A DNA stretch of 64,000 nt from Vreelandella glaciei (GCF_013415125.1 NZ_JACCDE010000022.1:28175-92174), one strand, 5' to 3'. Shown: positions 16,396 to 25,260, counted from the stretch's first letter. Notes: generated by a model from the sequence alone, not told the origin. Numbers and translations are program-made.

Positions 16396-19368
16396 ATGCA
16401 AGTGAACGACGATTTTTTACCGTTGTCGACGCTGCCAGCGTCGTTACAAAAAGCTACCCAGGCCGCTTGGCAGCGCTTAATTGAGGCGCTGACCCAAGCC
16501 GATAATATTGCTGAGATGACCCAGCAAGAGCTGCCTTCAAGCAGTTGGCAGGGGCTTTCTGAGCAGCGCCGCGAGGCGCTTGCTAAAGTGTTGGCCATTT
16601 CAACCTTCGCGCTGGATACCCTGGCCCGCTACCCCCAGTGGTTGGCTGAGTTGGATATTGCCGGTGAATTGGACGCAAATCCTGGGCGGGATGAACTGGC
16701 TAGCTGGTTGAACGAGTCGCTTGAGAGCGCCGATGACGAAGAGGCCATGCAGCGGGTGATTCGCCGTTTTCGCCGCAAGCGGATGGTCGGCATTATCTGG
16801 CGTGACCTTAACCGTGCCCCCGGCTACGTTATGTGGGATACCGCCAAGGCGGTGTCTGAGCTTGCCGAAATCTGCCTGGAAGCCGCGTTGAGTTGGCTTG
16901 AGCAATTTTATGCGCCGCGCTGGGGTGAGCCCGCGCCACGCAAAGACGGCTCGCCCCAGCGCTTGGTTGTGCTGGGTATGGGCAAGCTGGGCGCGGGTGA
17001 GCTGAATCTTTCCTCCGATATTGATCTGATCTTTGCCTTCCCCGAAAAAGGCGAAACCCAGGGCGGGCGCAAGCCATTAGCGCACCAGGAGTACTTTACC
17101 AAGCTTGGCCAAAAGCTCATCGGTGCTCTAGATGCTATCACGGCGGACGGTTTCGCCTTCCGCGTTGATATGCGCTTGCGGCCTTTAGGCGACGGCGGGC
17201 CGCTGGTGGGCAGTTTTTCCATGCTCTCCAGCTACTACCAGGATCAAGGCCGCGAGTGGGAGCGTTACGCAATGCTGAAAGCGCGGCCTGTGGCGGGTGA
17301 TTTAGACGCAGGTGATGAGTTGCTGGCCGGGCTGCGCCCCTTTGTGTATCGCAAATATCTTGATTTCGGCGCGATTGAGTCGCTGCGTGAGTTGAAAGCG
17401 ATGATTAACCGCGAAGTGAAGCGCAAAGGAATGCAGAGCAATATCAAGCTCGGCCCCGGCGGCATTCGCGAGGTTGAATTTGTGGTGCAGGCGTTCCAAC
17501 TGATTCGCGGCGGCCGTGATACCGAACTGCAAGTGACATCGCTGAAAACCGCGCTCAACCGCTTGCCCGAGCTAGGCCTGTTGCCGCAAGAAGTGGTTGA
17601 TGAGCTACTGCCCGATTACGCTTTTTTACGTGACGTCGAACACGCCCTTCAAGCGCTGGAAGACCGCCAGACGCAAACCTTACCCAGCGATGATAGCGAC
17701 CGTGAGCGGGTAGCCTTCGCCATGGGCCATGAAGACTGGCCGGGGCTGATTGCCCAGCTTGATGAAGTGCGCGAGCGCGTGCGCCAGCACTTTGATGCAG
17801 TGATCGCGGACCCTGAAGAGGACGTGGATGAGGCCAATGATGACAGCCAGCTTGGCTTGGCCCAGTGGCGACTGATTTGGCGCGGCGAGCTAGAGGCGGA
17901 GGAGGCCACTGCGCACCTTGCCGAGGCGGGCTTCGGTGCGCCGGAAAAAGCCTTAAAGCGTCTGCAGAGTCTTTACCACTCCCGGCAAGTGCAAAGCATG
18001 CAGCGGATTGGCTTTGAACGATTGGATGCGTTGATGCCGCTACTGCTGGATGCCGTGGCCGACAACGAGGCGCCGGATACCGCGCTGGCGCGGGTGCAGC
18101 CACTGATTGAGTCCGTCTTACGGCGTACCGCTTACCTTGCCCTGCTGCGCGAAAACCCTCAGGCGCTTGAACACCTGATGCGTTTGTGTGCTTCCAGCCC
18201 ATGGATTGCCGAACAGCTGGCGCGTTACCCCATCCTACTCGACGAGCTGCTGACGCCGGAAACGCTCTACACCCCGGCCGATAAAGCGCGCCTGGCCGAT
18301 GAGCTGCGCCAAACGCTGAACCGCTTGCCAGAGGATGACGAAGAGGCGCAACTGGAGGCGCTGCGTGTCTTTAAGCACGCGCAAACGCTTCATGTCGCGG
18401 CGTCAGATATCATGGGCACTCGGCACCTGATGAAAGTAAGTGATTACTTAACGTTTATCGCTGAAGTCATCCTTGATGCCGTACTGGCCATGGCGTGGAA
18501 ACATATTACCCGCAAGCATGGCGTTCCTGAGGGCCTGAATACCCGCGAGGCAGCCTTTCTGATTGTCGGCTACGGCAAGCTGGGCGGCATCGAGCTGGGC
18601 TACAGCTCCGATTTAGATCTTGTTTTCCTGCATGATAGTGATGGACAAGGCGCGACGGATGGCCCACGGCCCATTGATACACCCGTATTTTTCACCCGCT
18701 TGGGCCAGCGTATTATTCACCTGCTTACCGCGGTAACCCCCACCGGCACGCTTTATGAAGTGGATATGCGTCTACGGCCTTCGGGGAATTCAGGGCTATT
18801 GGTAACATCGCTTAAAGCCTTTGCAGACTATCAGCGGCAGAACGCCTGGACGTGGGAACACCAAGCGTTGGTGCGCGCCCGTGTCGTGGCGGGGAGCGAT
18901 GTGCTGGCCGAAAAATTCGCCCAGCTGCGCGGCGATATTTTAAGCAATGAGCGTGATAAAGCCGCGCTGCGCGAAGAAGTGGTCAAAATGCGCCAGAAAA
19001 TGCGCGACCATCTGGGCAGTAAAGCGACCAGTGATACGTTTAACATTAAGCAAGATGCGGGCGGTATGGTGGATATTGAGTTCCTCTGCCAATACGCGGT
19101 GTTAGCGCTCGCTCACCAAACCCCCGCGCTACTGACGTATAGTGACAATATCCGTATTTTAGAGAGCCTGACGGAGAGTGGGCACTTACCTTATGAAGAA
19201 GCGGAGCGACTGAGAGAAGCTTATCTGGCCTATCGCAGCGCTACCCATCGAGCGGCGCTCACCGGTGAAAAAGCGCTCACCGATGGTGAAGAGTTTAGGC
19301 AACATCGCGATGTAGTCACCGCGCTCTGGCAGCGCTTTCTTGAGTCACCCGCCACTGAAAATAACTAG
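16396..19368 (+). CDS. glnE: Bifunctional glutamine synthetase adenylyltransferase/deadenylylase
   Basis: 990 aa. Controls glutamine synthetase by AMP attachment and removal in response to PII and glutamine. Two nucleotidyltransferase domains: the deadenylylase half with VLGMGKLGAGELNLSSDIDL (about 193-212) and the adenylylase half with VGYGKLGGIELGYSSDLDL (about 723-741), both with DxD metal sites. GPGGIREVEFVVQ is the conserved linker motif, repeated in diverged form (DAGGMVDIEFLCQ) near the C-terminus. Length is slightly above that of Escherichia coli GlnE (946 aa as I recall). Confidence 0.96.
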   Translation: MQVNDDFLPLSTLPASLQKATQAAWQRLIEALTQADNIAEMTQQELPSSSWQGLSEQRREALAKVLAISTFALDTLARYPQWLAELDIAGELDANPGRDELASWLNESLESADDEEAMQRVIRRFRRKRMVGIIWRDLNRAPGYVMWDTAKAVSELAEICLEAALSWLEQFYAPRWGEPAPRKDGSPQRLVVLGMGKLGAGELNLSSDIDLIFAFPEKGETQGGRKPLAHQEYFTKLGQKLIGALDAITADGFAFRVDMRLRPLGDGGPLVGSFSMLSSYYQDQGREWERYAMLKARPVAGDLDAGDELLAGLRPFVYRKYLDFGAIESLRELKAMINREVKRKGMQSNIKLGPGGIREVEFVVQAFQLIRGGRDTELQVTSLKTALNRLPELGLLPQEVVDELLPDYAFLRDVEHALQALEDRQTQTLPSDDSDRERVAFAMGHEDWPGLIAQLDEVRERVRQHFDAVIADPEEDVDEANDDSQLGLAQWRLIWRGELEAEEATAHLAEAGFGAPEKALKRLQSLYHSRQVQSMQRIGFERLDALMPLLLDAVADNEAPDTALARVQPLIESVLRRTAYLALLRENPQALEHLMRLCASSPWIAEQLARYPILLDELLTPETLYTPADKARLADELRQTLNRLPEDDEEAQLEALRVFKHAQTLHVAASDIMGTRHLMKVSDYLTFIAEVILDAVLAMAWKHITRKHGVPEGLNTREAAFLIVGYGKLGGIELGYSSDLDLVFLHDSDGQGATDGPRPIDTPVFFTRLGQRIIHLLTAVTPTGTLYEVDMRLRPSGNSGLLVTSLKAFADYQRQNAWTWEHQALVRARVVAGSDVLAEKFAQLRGDILSNERDKAALREEVVKMRQKMRDHLGSKATSDTFNIKQDAGGMVDIEFLCQYAVLALAHQTPALLTYSDNIRILESLTESGHLPYEEAERLREAYLAYRSATHRAALTGEKALTDGEEFRQHRDVVTALWQRFLESPATENN

Positions 19369-19403
19369 CCCGGCAAACGGGTCACTCTGACTAGGAAGAA
19401 ACA

Positions 19404-19439
19404 ATGAAGCCATGGAGTCAGGCGGGGTGGCCCGCATGA
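19404..19439 (+). other. Eleven-codon upstream ORF overlapping the AEC transporter start
   Basis: ATG at 19404 has an AGGAAGAA site 3-4 nt upstream and reads 11 codons to a TGA at 19437. That stop overlaps the ATG at 19436 (ATGA), the most conserved-looking start of the transporter. This could be a leader peptide that couples initiation, or simply chance; the in-frame ATG at 19412 is an alternative start. Confidence 0.35.
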
Positions 19440-20329
19440 TTGGACATATTCTGGCCACGCTATTGCCCGTTTTTTTAATCACCGGTTGTGGCGCTGCCTA
19501 TGGACGCTATCGGAGACCCGACATTCGTAGCCTGAATACGCTCAATATGGAGCTGTTCGTTCCCCTATTGGTATTCGCCGTGCTGGCCGACCGCCAGGCG
19601 CCACTTGCTGAATACGCCTGGCTTGCTACGGCGGCTGTTGCGGTGGTGCTAGGGTCGGGGGTTGTGCTGTGGCCGGTGGCTAAGTGGCTTAAGCTGGATA
19701 TTAAAACCTTTCTTCCCCCTATGATGTTCAACAATTCAGGCAATATGGGGGTGCCGTTACTGGTACTTGCATTCGGCCCTGACGCGCTGCCTGCCGCTGT
19801 AGTGGTGTTTATTGTTGAGATGCTGCTGCACTTCTCGGTAGGGCTTTATATGCTAAACCCGCGTACTTCGCTATGGCGGATGCTGCGCATGCCTATCGTG
19901 TTGGCGAGCTTGGCGGGGCTGGGGGTGAACACCAGTGGACTGCCGCTACCAAGCTGGCTGCTGGAGGCTATGCGTATGCTGGGCGAAGTATGTATCCCCT
20001 TAATGCTGTTTGCGCTAGGGGTGCGGCTGCTGGAAATTGACTTTAGCGATTGGCGCACGGGGATGCTGGGGGCGGTGCTCTGTCCGCTGTCGGGGTTAGT
20101 GATTGCGTTGCCATTAATGTGGCTACTGCCACTTAATGACATGCAAATGGCCGTACTGCTGGTGTTTGCAGCCCTACCTCCCGCGGTATTGAATTATTTG
20201 GTGGCAGAGCAGTACCAGCTGGCGCCACAAAAAGTGGCGTCGCTGGTACTGATTGGCAACCTGGGGAGTTTGGTGGTAATGCCGCTAACGCTAGCGGCAA
20301 CATTCACGTGGATACATGCACCGCTTTAA
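19436..20329 (+). CDS. AEC-family transporter (auxin efflux carrier family)
   Basis: 297 aa from the ATG at 19436; a start at 19412 would add 8 residues. About ten membrane segments in two inverted halves, with PLLVFAVLAD in the first and the MMFNNSGNMGVPLLVLAFG motif near residue 95. This N-N-x-G-N-x-G-x-P motif is diagnostic for the bile/arsenite/riboflavin-like AEC family. These carriers export or import small carboxylates; substrate unknown. 67 nt after the glnE stop. Confidence 0.82.
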   Translation: MIGHILATLLPVFLITGCGAAYGRYRRPDIRSLNTLNMELFVPLLVFAVLADRQAPLAEYAWLATAAVAVVLGSGVVLWPVAKWLKLDIKTFLPPMMFNNSGNMGVPLLVLAFGPDALPAAVVVFIVEMLLHFSVGLYMLNPRTSLWRMLRMPIVLASLAGLGVNTSGLPLPSWLLEAMRMLGEVCIPLMLFALGVRLLEIDFSDWRTGMLGAVLCPLSGLVIALPLMWLLPLNDMQMAVLLVFAALPPAVLNYLVAEQYQLAPQKVASLVLIGNLGSLVVMPLTLAATFTWIHAPL

Positions 20330-20356
20330 CAGGCGGCGCGATCAGTGACTACCTAT

Positions 20357-20731
20357 TTAACGACCATTTTTAACTTCACTGTCTTTAACTTTATAGTGAC
20401 CTTCTAATGCGTCCTGATGACCTGGATGGCTGTTCGCAGAGGTATTTCCGCGAGAATAACCACCGCCGATATCCTGCGCCTGCTGAGCACGCATTTGCTC
20501 CATACGTTTTTTCATTTTATGACGCATAAACGGCATCATTGCCCAGCCAATCAATAAGAAAAATAGGCCGAGTACCACACCTACTATCATCAACGCGCCA
20601 AAGGCCAACCATGTAAACAGCAGCTTTAAGCTACCTACTAGGCCGGTGGGCTGGGTTTGCGCTGCACGGGCACGCCATTGGTTTGCCGCTTGCCATGCTG
20701 CGTTGCGTTGGTCGCGATTCATCTGTGGCAT
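20357..20731 (-). CDS. Hypothetical single- or double-span membrane protein
   Basis: 124 aa from the ATG at 20731, with GGAGG 5 nt upstream (ATG 20743 overlaps that site). The N-terminal ~30 residues are polar (RDQRNAAWQAANQWRARA), then a long hydrophobic stretch (about 30-65) probably forming two helices. A basic/Met-rich segment RHKMKKRMEQMRAQQAQD, likely helical on the membrane surface, and a polar Gly/Ser tail follow. I do not recognise a family. Convergent with the AEC gene. Confidence 0.65.
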   Translation of the reverse strand: MPQMNRDQRNAAWQAANQWRARAAQTQPTGLVGSLKLLFTWLAFGALMIVGVVLGLFFLLIGWAMMPFMRHKMKKRMEQMRAQQAQDIGGGYSRGNTSANSHPGHQDALEGHYKVKDSEVKNGR

Positions 20732-20871
20732 GAGAGCCTCCATCGGTTATTCGCATCCATTGGAACACAGTTGGTCTAGCAAGTTCACTGCATGGCGATA
20801 GGACGAAATGCGTCGTCGGCGGGGCATGCTCCACTGGCAGTGCGATTAGGTTTTCCAACTGTTACCATTAA

Positions 20872-20899
20872 GCTGTACAAAACAAGTTTGGCTGTACAA
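20872..20899. repeat. Direct repeat GCTGTACAA upstream of the BCCT gene
   Basis: Two exact copies of GCTGTACAA start at 20872 and 20891, 19 bp apart, each containing the palindrome TGTACA. They lie 58-85 bp before the BCCT start codon, a plausible operator position. No regulator is identified. Confidence 0.45.
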
Positions 20900-20956
20900 G
20901 CATGCGCTTAGTACGCAGTGCTTATCTAAACAGAGCTCATCTAACAGGACGGTTAT

Positions 20957-22582
20957 ATGGCTAATCATGGAGGCAAGTCGGTATTCATCGCATCAGTGGT
21001 GATTATTTTTGGCTTGGTAGTTGTCGGGGCGTCATTTCCTGAAGGATTTGCCAACGCGGCAGAGGGAGCGCTGACGACCGTTACCGAGCTATTTGGGTGG
21101 TTTTATCTATTTTCTGTCTTTGGCTTTGTGATTTTTCTTTTTGGTTTGGCACTGAGTAAATACGGCAAAGTTCGTTTAGGCCCTCAGGACAGCCGACCCA
21201 ACTATACGTTTTTCTCATGGATCAGCATGCTGCTGGCAGCAGGTTTTGGTGTCGGGTTGGTGTTCTATGGCATGGCAGAGCCCATGTTTCACTTTATTGA
21301 ACCGCCCTATGGCGACAAAACTGCAGAAACTGAAGCAGCGGCCCGCTACGCGATTCAATACAGCTACTTTAACTGGGGCATTCATCAGTGGGCAGCCTTC
21401 TCGATTGTGGGGTTGATCATTGCCTATTTTCAGTTCCGCAAAGGGCAGGCCGGGCTGGTGTCTTCGGTGTTGTCGTCGATAACGGCTAAGAACCCTAAAA
21501 TTCGCCCTTATGCTTCCTGGCTGGATGTTTTTGCGGTGGTGGCCACTGTCATGGGGGTCGCAACGTCACTTGGGCTGGGTGTGCTGCAGATGAACGGCGG
21601 CTTAAACGCCGTGTTCGGCCTGCCGGAAAACGGCTTTTGGCAGTTTGTGATTCTTTTCGTCATGTTCTGCGCTTATATGGCATCGACCTGGTCGGGCTTG
21701 GATAAAGGCATTAAACGCCTCTCTAACCTTAATATGATTTTGTGTATTGGGTTGATGCTGTATGTATTGTTCACTGGCCCTACCGTGGCGATATTAGAAA
21801 CTATCACAGTGGGCATTGGCGATTATCTGCAGAACTTTATCGGTATGAGTCTGCGTATTTCTCCCTACAGCGACAATGAGTGGGCAAGCAGCTGGACGAT
21901 TTTCTACTGGGCTTGGGTAATCGCCTGGTCGCCATTTGTGGGCACTTTTATTGCTCGTGTATCCCGCGGACGTACCATTCAAGAGTATGTGTTTGGGGTG
22001 CTGTTCGTACCGCCGCTGCTCGCCTGTTTGTGGATAGGCGTATTCGGTGGTGCGGCGTTGCATATGGAGTTGAACGGTACGGATATCGGCTTAGCTGCCG
22101 CGACTCAGGATAATATAACGGTCGCACTGTTTGAGATGTTTGAGCTGATGCCCTTTACGGGCGCGCTGTCGTTTGTCGCGATGCTGTTGATCTTTATTTT
22201 CTTGGTCACATCCGCTGACTCGGCCTCGTATATCGTGGCGCAAATGACCGATAATGGTTCGATCAATCCGCCGCTGTATAAGCGCGTCATTTGGGGTGTG
22301 CTGATCGCCGCCATCTGCCTGACACTGATTGCATCCGGTGGTTTAACGGGGCTGCAATCCGCATCGGTGCTGTCGGCACTACCTTTCACCTTTATTCTGT
22401 ATATGATGGTGTTTGTTTTAGTGCAGGAACTGCGCGCAGACCGCAAGGCGATGCTGACGCAGCTTTATCGTCGCCATGGGGAAACACCAGTGGGGGCTGA
22501 CGCCTTTGAAGCCGAGCTATTAGGGGAAGAAGAGCGTCTTCGTCGTGCCCCCAATGTGGTCAACCGGCGAATTAATAGCTAG
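20957..22582 (+). CDS. BCCT-family osmolyte transporter with altered substrate box
   Basis: 541 aa, twelve predicted membrane helices. GMAEPMFHF in helix 3 and WTIFYWAWVIAWSPFVG in helix 8 identify the betaine/carnitine/choline transporter family. In BetP of Corynebacterium the corresponding helix-8 segment is WAWWISW, and its second adjacent Trp is part of the aromatic box that binds trimethylammonium; here that position is Val. On helix 4 NWGIHQWAAF keeps both Trp and has Phe for the Tyr. So the substrate may not be betaine. The C-terminal tail (~50 residues) is charged, as in osmo-sensing members. GGACGG precedes the ATG. Confidence 0.88.
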   Translation: MANHGGKSVFIASVVIIFGLVVVGASFPEGFANAAEGALTTVTELFGWFYLFSVFGFVIFLFGLALSKYGKVRLGPQDSRPNYTFFSWISMLLAAGFGVGLVFYGMAEPMFHFIEPPYGDKTAETEAAARYAIQYSYFNWGIHQWAAFSIVGLIIAYFQFRKGQAGLVSSVLSSITAKNPKIRPYASWLDVFAVVATVMGVATSLGLGVLQMNGGLNAVFGLPENGFWQFVILFVMFCAYMASTWSGLDKGIKRLSNLNMILCIGLMLYVLFTGPTVAILETITVGIGDYLQNFIGMSLRISPYSDNEWASSWTIFYWAWVIAWSPFVGTFIARVSRGRTIQEYVFGVLFVPPLLACLWIGVFGGAALHMELNGTDIGLAAATQDNITVALFEMFELMPFTGALSFVAMLLIFIFLVTSADSASYIVAQMTDNGSINPPLYKRVIWGVLIAAICLTLIASGGLTGLQSASVLSALPFTFILYMMVFVLVQELRADRKAMLTQLYRRHGETPVGADAFEAELLGEEERLRRAPNVVNRRINS

Positions 22583-22597
22583 CATCGCTAGGGACAG

Positions 22598-22624
22598 GCA
22601 AGCTTTTTTGTTGCGGGAGCTTGC
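22598..22624 (+). terminator. Weak hairpin after the BCCT gene
   Basis: GCAAGCT and AGCTTGC pair across a 13-nt loop that contains a T-run. No T tail follows the 3' arm, so termination would be partial at best; the small gene at 22661 may be cotranscribed. Confidence 0.3.
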
Positions 22625-22660
22625 TATTTCAGGAGCACGATACATGGAGCGAACAGGCTA

Positions 22661-22807
22661 ATGGCTCGGCAAGGACGCCATGGCGCAACGCGAAGGCAGC
22701 CCAAAGGGGTTGCCTTTGATCGTTGGCTCGACCGGGTGGTGACCGTAGCCGTACTGACGGCCATGGTCATTGGCTTGACCGCGGTGGCTGCCCACTGGTT
22801 GCTCTAA
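22661..22807 (+). CDS. 48-residue single-helix membrane protein
   Basis: The ORF starts MARQGRHGATRRQPKG, then VAFDRWLDRVV, followed by a hydrophobic helix (VTVAVLTAMVIGLTAVAA) and ends HWLL. A basic N-terminus facing the cytoplasm with one membrane span is likely. The only good Shine-Dalgarno, AGGAG at 22631, points to an ATG at 22644 that reads just MERTG and stops at TAATG, overlapping this start; translation may therefore be coupled. It follows the BCCT gene by 78 nt and is closed by a terminator at 22858, so it could be a small partner of that transporter. No family recognised. Confidence 0.55.
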   Translation: MARQGRHGATRRQPKGVAFDRWLDRVVTVAVLTAMVIGLTAVAAHWLL

Positions 22808-22857
22808 CGCTGCTAGCTCTTTGCAAAGTTAGTTCTTCGCACTGGTCGTATCACAAC

Positions 22858-22883
22858 GCCCGGCTTTTTTAAGCCGGGCATTT
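22858..22883 (+). terminator. Hairpin terminator after the 48-residue ORF
   Basis: A perfect 9-bp stem, GCCCGGCTT / AAGCCGGGC, with a TTTT loop at 22858-22879. The following ATTTG tail is short, so efficiency is uncertain. Confidence 0.55.
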
Positions 22884-23025
22884 GCGTGTCTCTACCCGGT
22901 TCCGGCCCCGGCGTTTGGTAAGCTAACTAGGCTAATCTTCACCTTCTCTAATCTGCCAACGCAAGCCGTGGCATATTGCTGGCTCCACCTGCTAGGCTTA
23001 CGACTTCCTCTGTGAGAGTAAACGA

Positions 23026-24375
23026 ATGCTGCCTGCTACTACTGCTAAGGCGATGAATGGCTACGCATCGCGTCGAGAGATTTTCGGCTGGGCGATGTTT
23101 GATTTTGCCAACCAGGCTTACACGCTTCTGATCATTACCGTGGTCTTTGGCGAGCTATTTACCACGGTCATCGTCGGGGATCGGGGTGATAACTTCCGAC
23201 TTGCCAACTTCTTATGGAGCCTTGGTCTGGCCATCAGCTATCTGATGGTAGTGATCACGGCACCCTTGTGTGGCGCGGTGATGGACTACCAGGCTGAGAA
23301 AAAGCGCTTTCTGCTCATCAGCTATCTTGCCACCGTGGTCACCACGGCCATGCTCTACTTTGTTGAACCTGGCTACGTCATTATTGGTTTGTTGTTGATT
23401 GTGTTGTCTAACTACGCCTATTCCATGGGTGAGTCATTTATTGCTGCCTTTTTACCCGAGCTTGGGCCACCGCAGTCGCTGGGCAAAATTTCCGGTTTTG
23501 GCTGGGCGTTAGGCTATATCGGGGGGTTATTTGCCGCCGGATTCACCTTGGTGGTACTAGGTGAAGCAAGCGCTGACAACTTTGAACGTATCCGCTGGGT
23601 TGGTCCCTTTGCCGCTGGTTTTTTTCTGGTTACGGCTATTCCCACTTTTTTATGGTTAAAAGAGCGTGGTACGCCTCAGCCTCGTGGCGTCTCGTATCGT
23701 CATATTGCCTTGAAGCGGGTGACATCCACGCTGCACGAATTGCGTTATTTCAAAGACCTGACCGTCTTTTTAGTATCGCTGTTGTTCTCGATGGCCGGTG
23801 TTTACATCATTATCGCGTTTGCATTCATCTATGGTGCCCAAGTGATTGGCTGGGACGAGAGCGTACGCAATATCATGTTTATCATTGTTCAAGTCACCGC
23901 GGCGGCGGGGGCGTTAGGATTTGGCTGGTTACAGGATCGGCTAGGTGCCAAGCACACTTACCAGATGACGCTGGCGCTCTGGGTGCTGGCGATTATTGCC
24001 ATCTGGGCAACCCCGGAACTGACCCAGTGGATCAACGAACAGTTTGAGGTGCAGTGGCAGGCCCAGTACGTCTTCCTGGTAGTGGGTTGCTTGGCGGGTC
24101 TGAGCCTTGGTTCTAGCCAATCTGCCAGCCGGGCACTGGTTGGTCTATTTTCACCGCTGGAAAAATCAGCTGAGTTTTTCGGTTTCTGGGGGTTGGCCAA
24201 TAAGTTGGCGGGGGTGTTTGGTATCGTCATGCTGGGCGTGTTGCAAACGCTCATTGGCTTGCAGGCGTCTATTCTATTATGTGTGGCCTTGTTCGTTATC
24301 GCGATGCTGATTTGCGCTAAGGTCAACGAGCGCCGCGGCCGGGAGGCTGCGCTTGCCTGGGAAAACACACAATAG
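23026..24375 (+). CDS. MFS transporter, UMF1 / Atg22-like family
   Basis: 449 aa with about twelve helices. WAMFDFANQAYTLLIITVVF at residues ~21-40 and GKISGFGWALGYIGGLFAAG at ~154-173 are the hallmark motifs of the UMF1 group, related to yeast vacuolar Atg22 (amino-acid efflux). Substrate unknown in bacteria. GAGAG lies about 8 nt before the ATG. The retropepsin-like gene follows after 36 nt. Confidence 0.85.
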   Translation: MLPATTAKAMNGYASRREIFGWAMFDFANQAYTLLIITVVFGELFTTVIVGDRGDNFRLANFLWSLGLAISYLMVVITAPLCGAVMDYQAEKKRFLLISYLATVVTTAMLYFVEPGYVIIGLLLIVLSNYAYSMGESFIAAFLPELGPPQSLGKISGFGWALGYIGGLFAAGFTLVVLGEASADNFERIRWVGPFAAGFFLVTAIPTFLWLKERGTPQPRGVSYRHIALKRVTSTLHELRYFKDLTVFLVSLLFSMAGVYIIIAFAFIYGAQVIGWDESVRNIMFIIVQVTAAAGALGFGWLQDRLGAKHTYQMTLALWVLAIIAIWATPELTQWINEQFEVQWQAQYVFLVVGCLAGLSLGSSQSASRALVGLFSPLEKSAEFFGFWGLANKLAGVFGIVMLGVLQTLIGLQASILLCVALFVIAMLICAKVNERRGREAALAWENTQ

Positions 24376-24393
24376 GGATAGCTGGGTGCCCTT

Positions 24394-24406
24394 ACCTCAG
24401 CGAGGT
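24394..24406 (+). promoter_or_regulatory. Hairpin covering the ribosome site of the retropepsin-like gene
   Basis: ACCTC (24394-24398) can pair with GAGGT (24402-24406), which is the Shine-Dalgarno of the ATG at 24412; the loop is AGC. This would hide the site unless ribosomes or another factor open it. Confidence 0.3.
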
Positions 24407-24411
24407 GAACG

Positions 24412-24939
24412 ATGGTGACGCAGACAGCAACGCCAATAGCACAGCGTGGTGGCATCGTCATGATGCTGTTGTTTTGGGTGTTGTTAATGGCCGTTGGGAC
24501 GTGGTGGATACACGGTGGCCTGGAAGAAATGATGCGCCCCAATGCCAATATCGTGCATACCTTGCCTGCAGGTGAGCCGATTACCTTAAAGCGTAATCGT
24601 GCTGGGCATTTCGAGGCGCCTGGCCGTATTAATGGTGAGCCCGTCACCTTTTTGCTCGACACGGGCGCCACCTATGTGGCGGTATCGGCCGATTTGGCCG
24701 ATGAACTGGGCTTGGCACCGGGGCGCAGCGCTTGGTTTAATACCGCCAATGGCCGAGTAGAAGGTACCTTAACCGAACTGGATGAGGTTTCCCTGGGCGG
24801 GTTAAAAGTGCAAAATGTACAGGGTTCTATTAGCCCTGGCATGGAACGCGACACTGTCCTGCTCGGCATGAGTTTTTTAAATCTCTTGTCGATTGAAATA
24901 CAGGCAGGCGAGATGGTGTTGAGCCTTCCCGAGCAGTGA
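24412..24939 (+). CDS. Retropepsin-like aspartic protease, membrane-anchored (clan AA)
   Basis: 175 aa. One N-terminal membrane helix (about residues 15-36) orients the rest to the periplasm. The catalytic motif FLLDTGATYVAVS (Asp near residue 82) and later LLGMSFL-type hairpin match the bacterial TIGR02281 clan AA family of single-domain retropepsins, which work as dimers. Cellular substrates are not established for this branch. It lies 36 nt after the MFS gene; a hairpin over its ribosome site may couple or limit translation. Confidence 0.88.
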   Translation: MVTQTATPIAQRGGIVMMLLFWVLLMAVGTWWIHGGLEEMMRPNANIVHTLPAGEPITLKRNRAGHFEAPGRINGEPVTFLLDTGATYVAVSADLADELGLAPGRSAWFNTANGRVEGTLTELDEVSLGGLKVQNVQGSISPGMERDTVLLGMSFLNLLSIEIQAGEMVLSLPEQ

Positions 24940-25023
24940 GTTCAGCTGGTGAAGGTGGAGTTGATCGCAAGAGTTAAACAGCTAGGTTTCAGAAACAGAG
25001 TGCCAACACGCTAAGGAGTTGCT

Positions 25024-25203
25024 ATGGGCATTGAAGTAGGTGGATTGTTAGGACTAATTTGGCTTGTTATCGTTATTTGGGCCATCGTCAAAGTGGCCAA
25101 AAGCGATGCAGGTGGTTTTGCTAAACTGATCTGGATTCTAGTATTGCTGTTCTTCCCATTGATCGGTTTGATTGCGTGGTTCTTGTTTGGTCCGAAGGGA
25201 TAG
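25024..25203 (+). CDS. PLDc_N-domain small membrane protein
   Basis: 59 aa. Two hydrophobic helices separated by KVAKSDAGGFAKL, with the end AWFLFGPKG. This is the phospholipase D-nuclease N-terminal domain pattern, found as stand-alone small membrane proteins in many bacteria; it has no catalytic HKD motif and no known enzymatic role. AAGGAG is 5-6 nt upstream of the ATG. A strong terminator follows. Confidence 0.8.
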   Translation: MGIEVGGLLGLIWLVIVIWAIVKVAKSDAGGFAKLIWILVLLFFPLIGLIAWFLFGPKG

Positions 25204-25228
25204 CAGCCTAGCTGAGTGCGATCAAATG

Positions 25229-25260
25229 AAAAAGGCAGGCCTGTGATGGCCTGCCTTTTT
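25229..25260. terminator. Bidirectional intrinsic terminator
   Basis: A perfect 13-bp stem (25229-25241 with 25248-25260), loop TGTGAT, flanked by A5 and T5, so it can stop transcription from the PLDc_N gene and from the convergent 46-residue gene. Confidence 0.85.

Noticed and set aside
19436..22807. Transport cluster considered as a genomic island
   Set aside because: No change in codon style visible by eye, no mobility genes, no flanking repeats; the genes are of ordinary gammaproteobacterial types.
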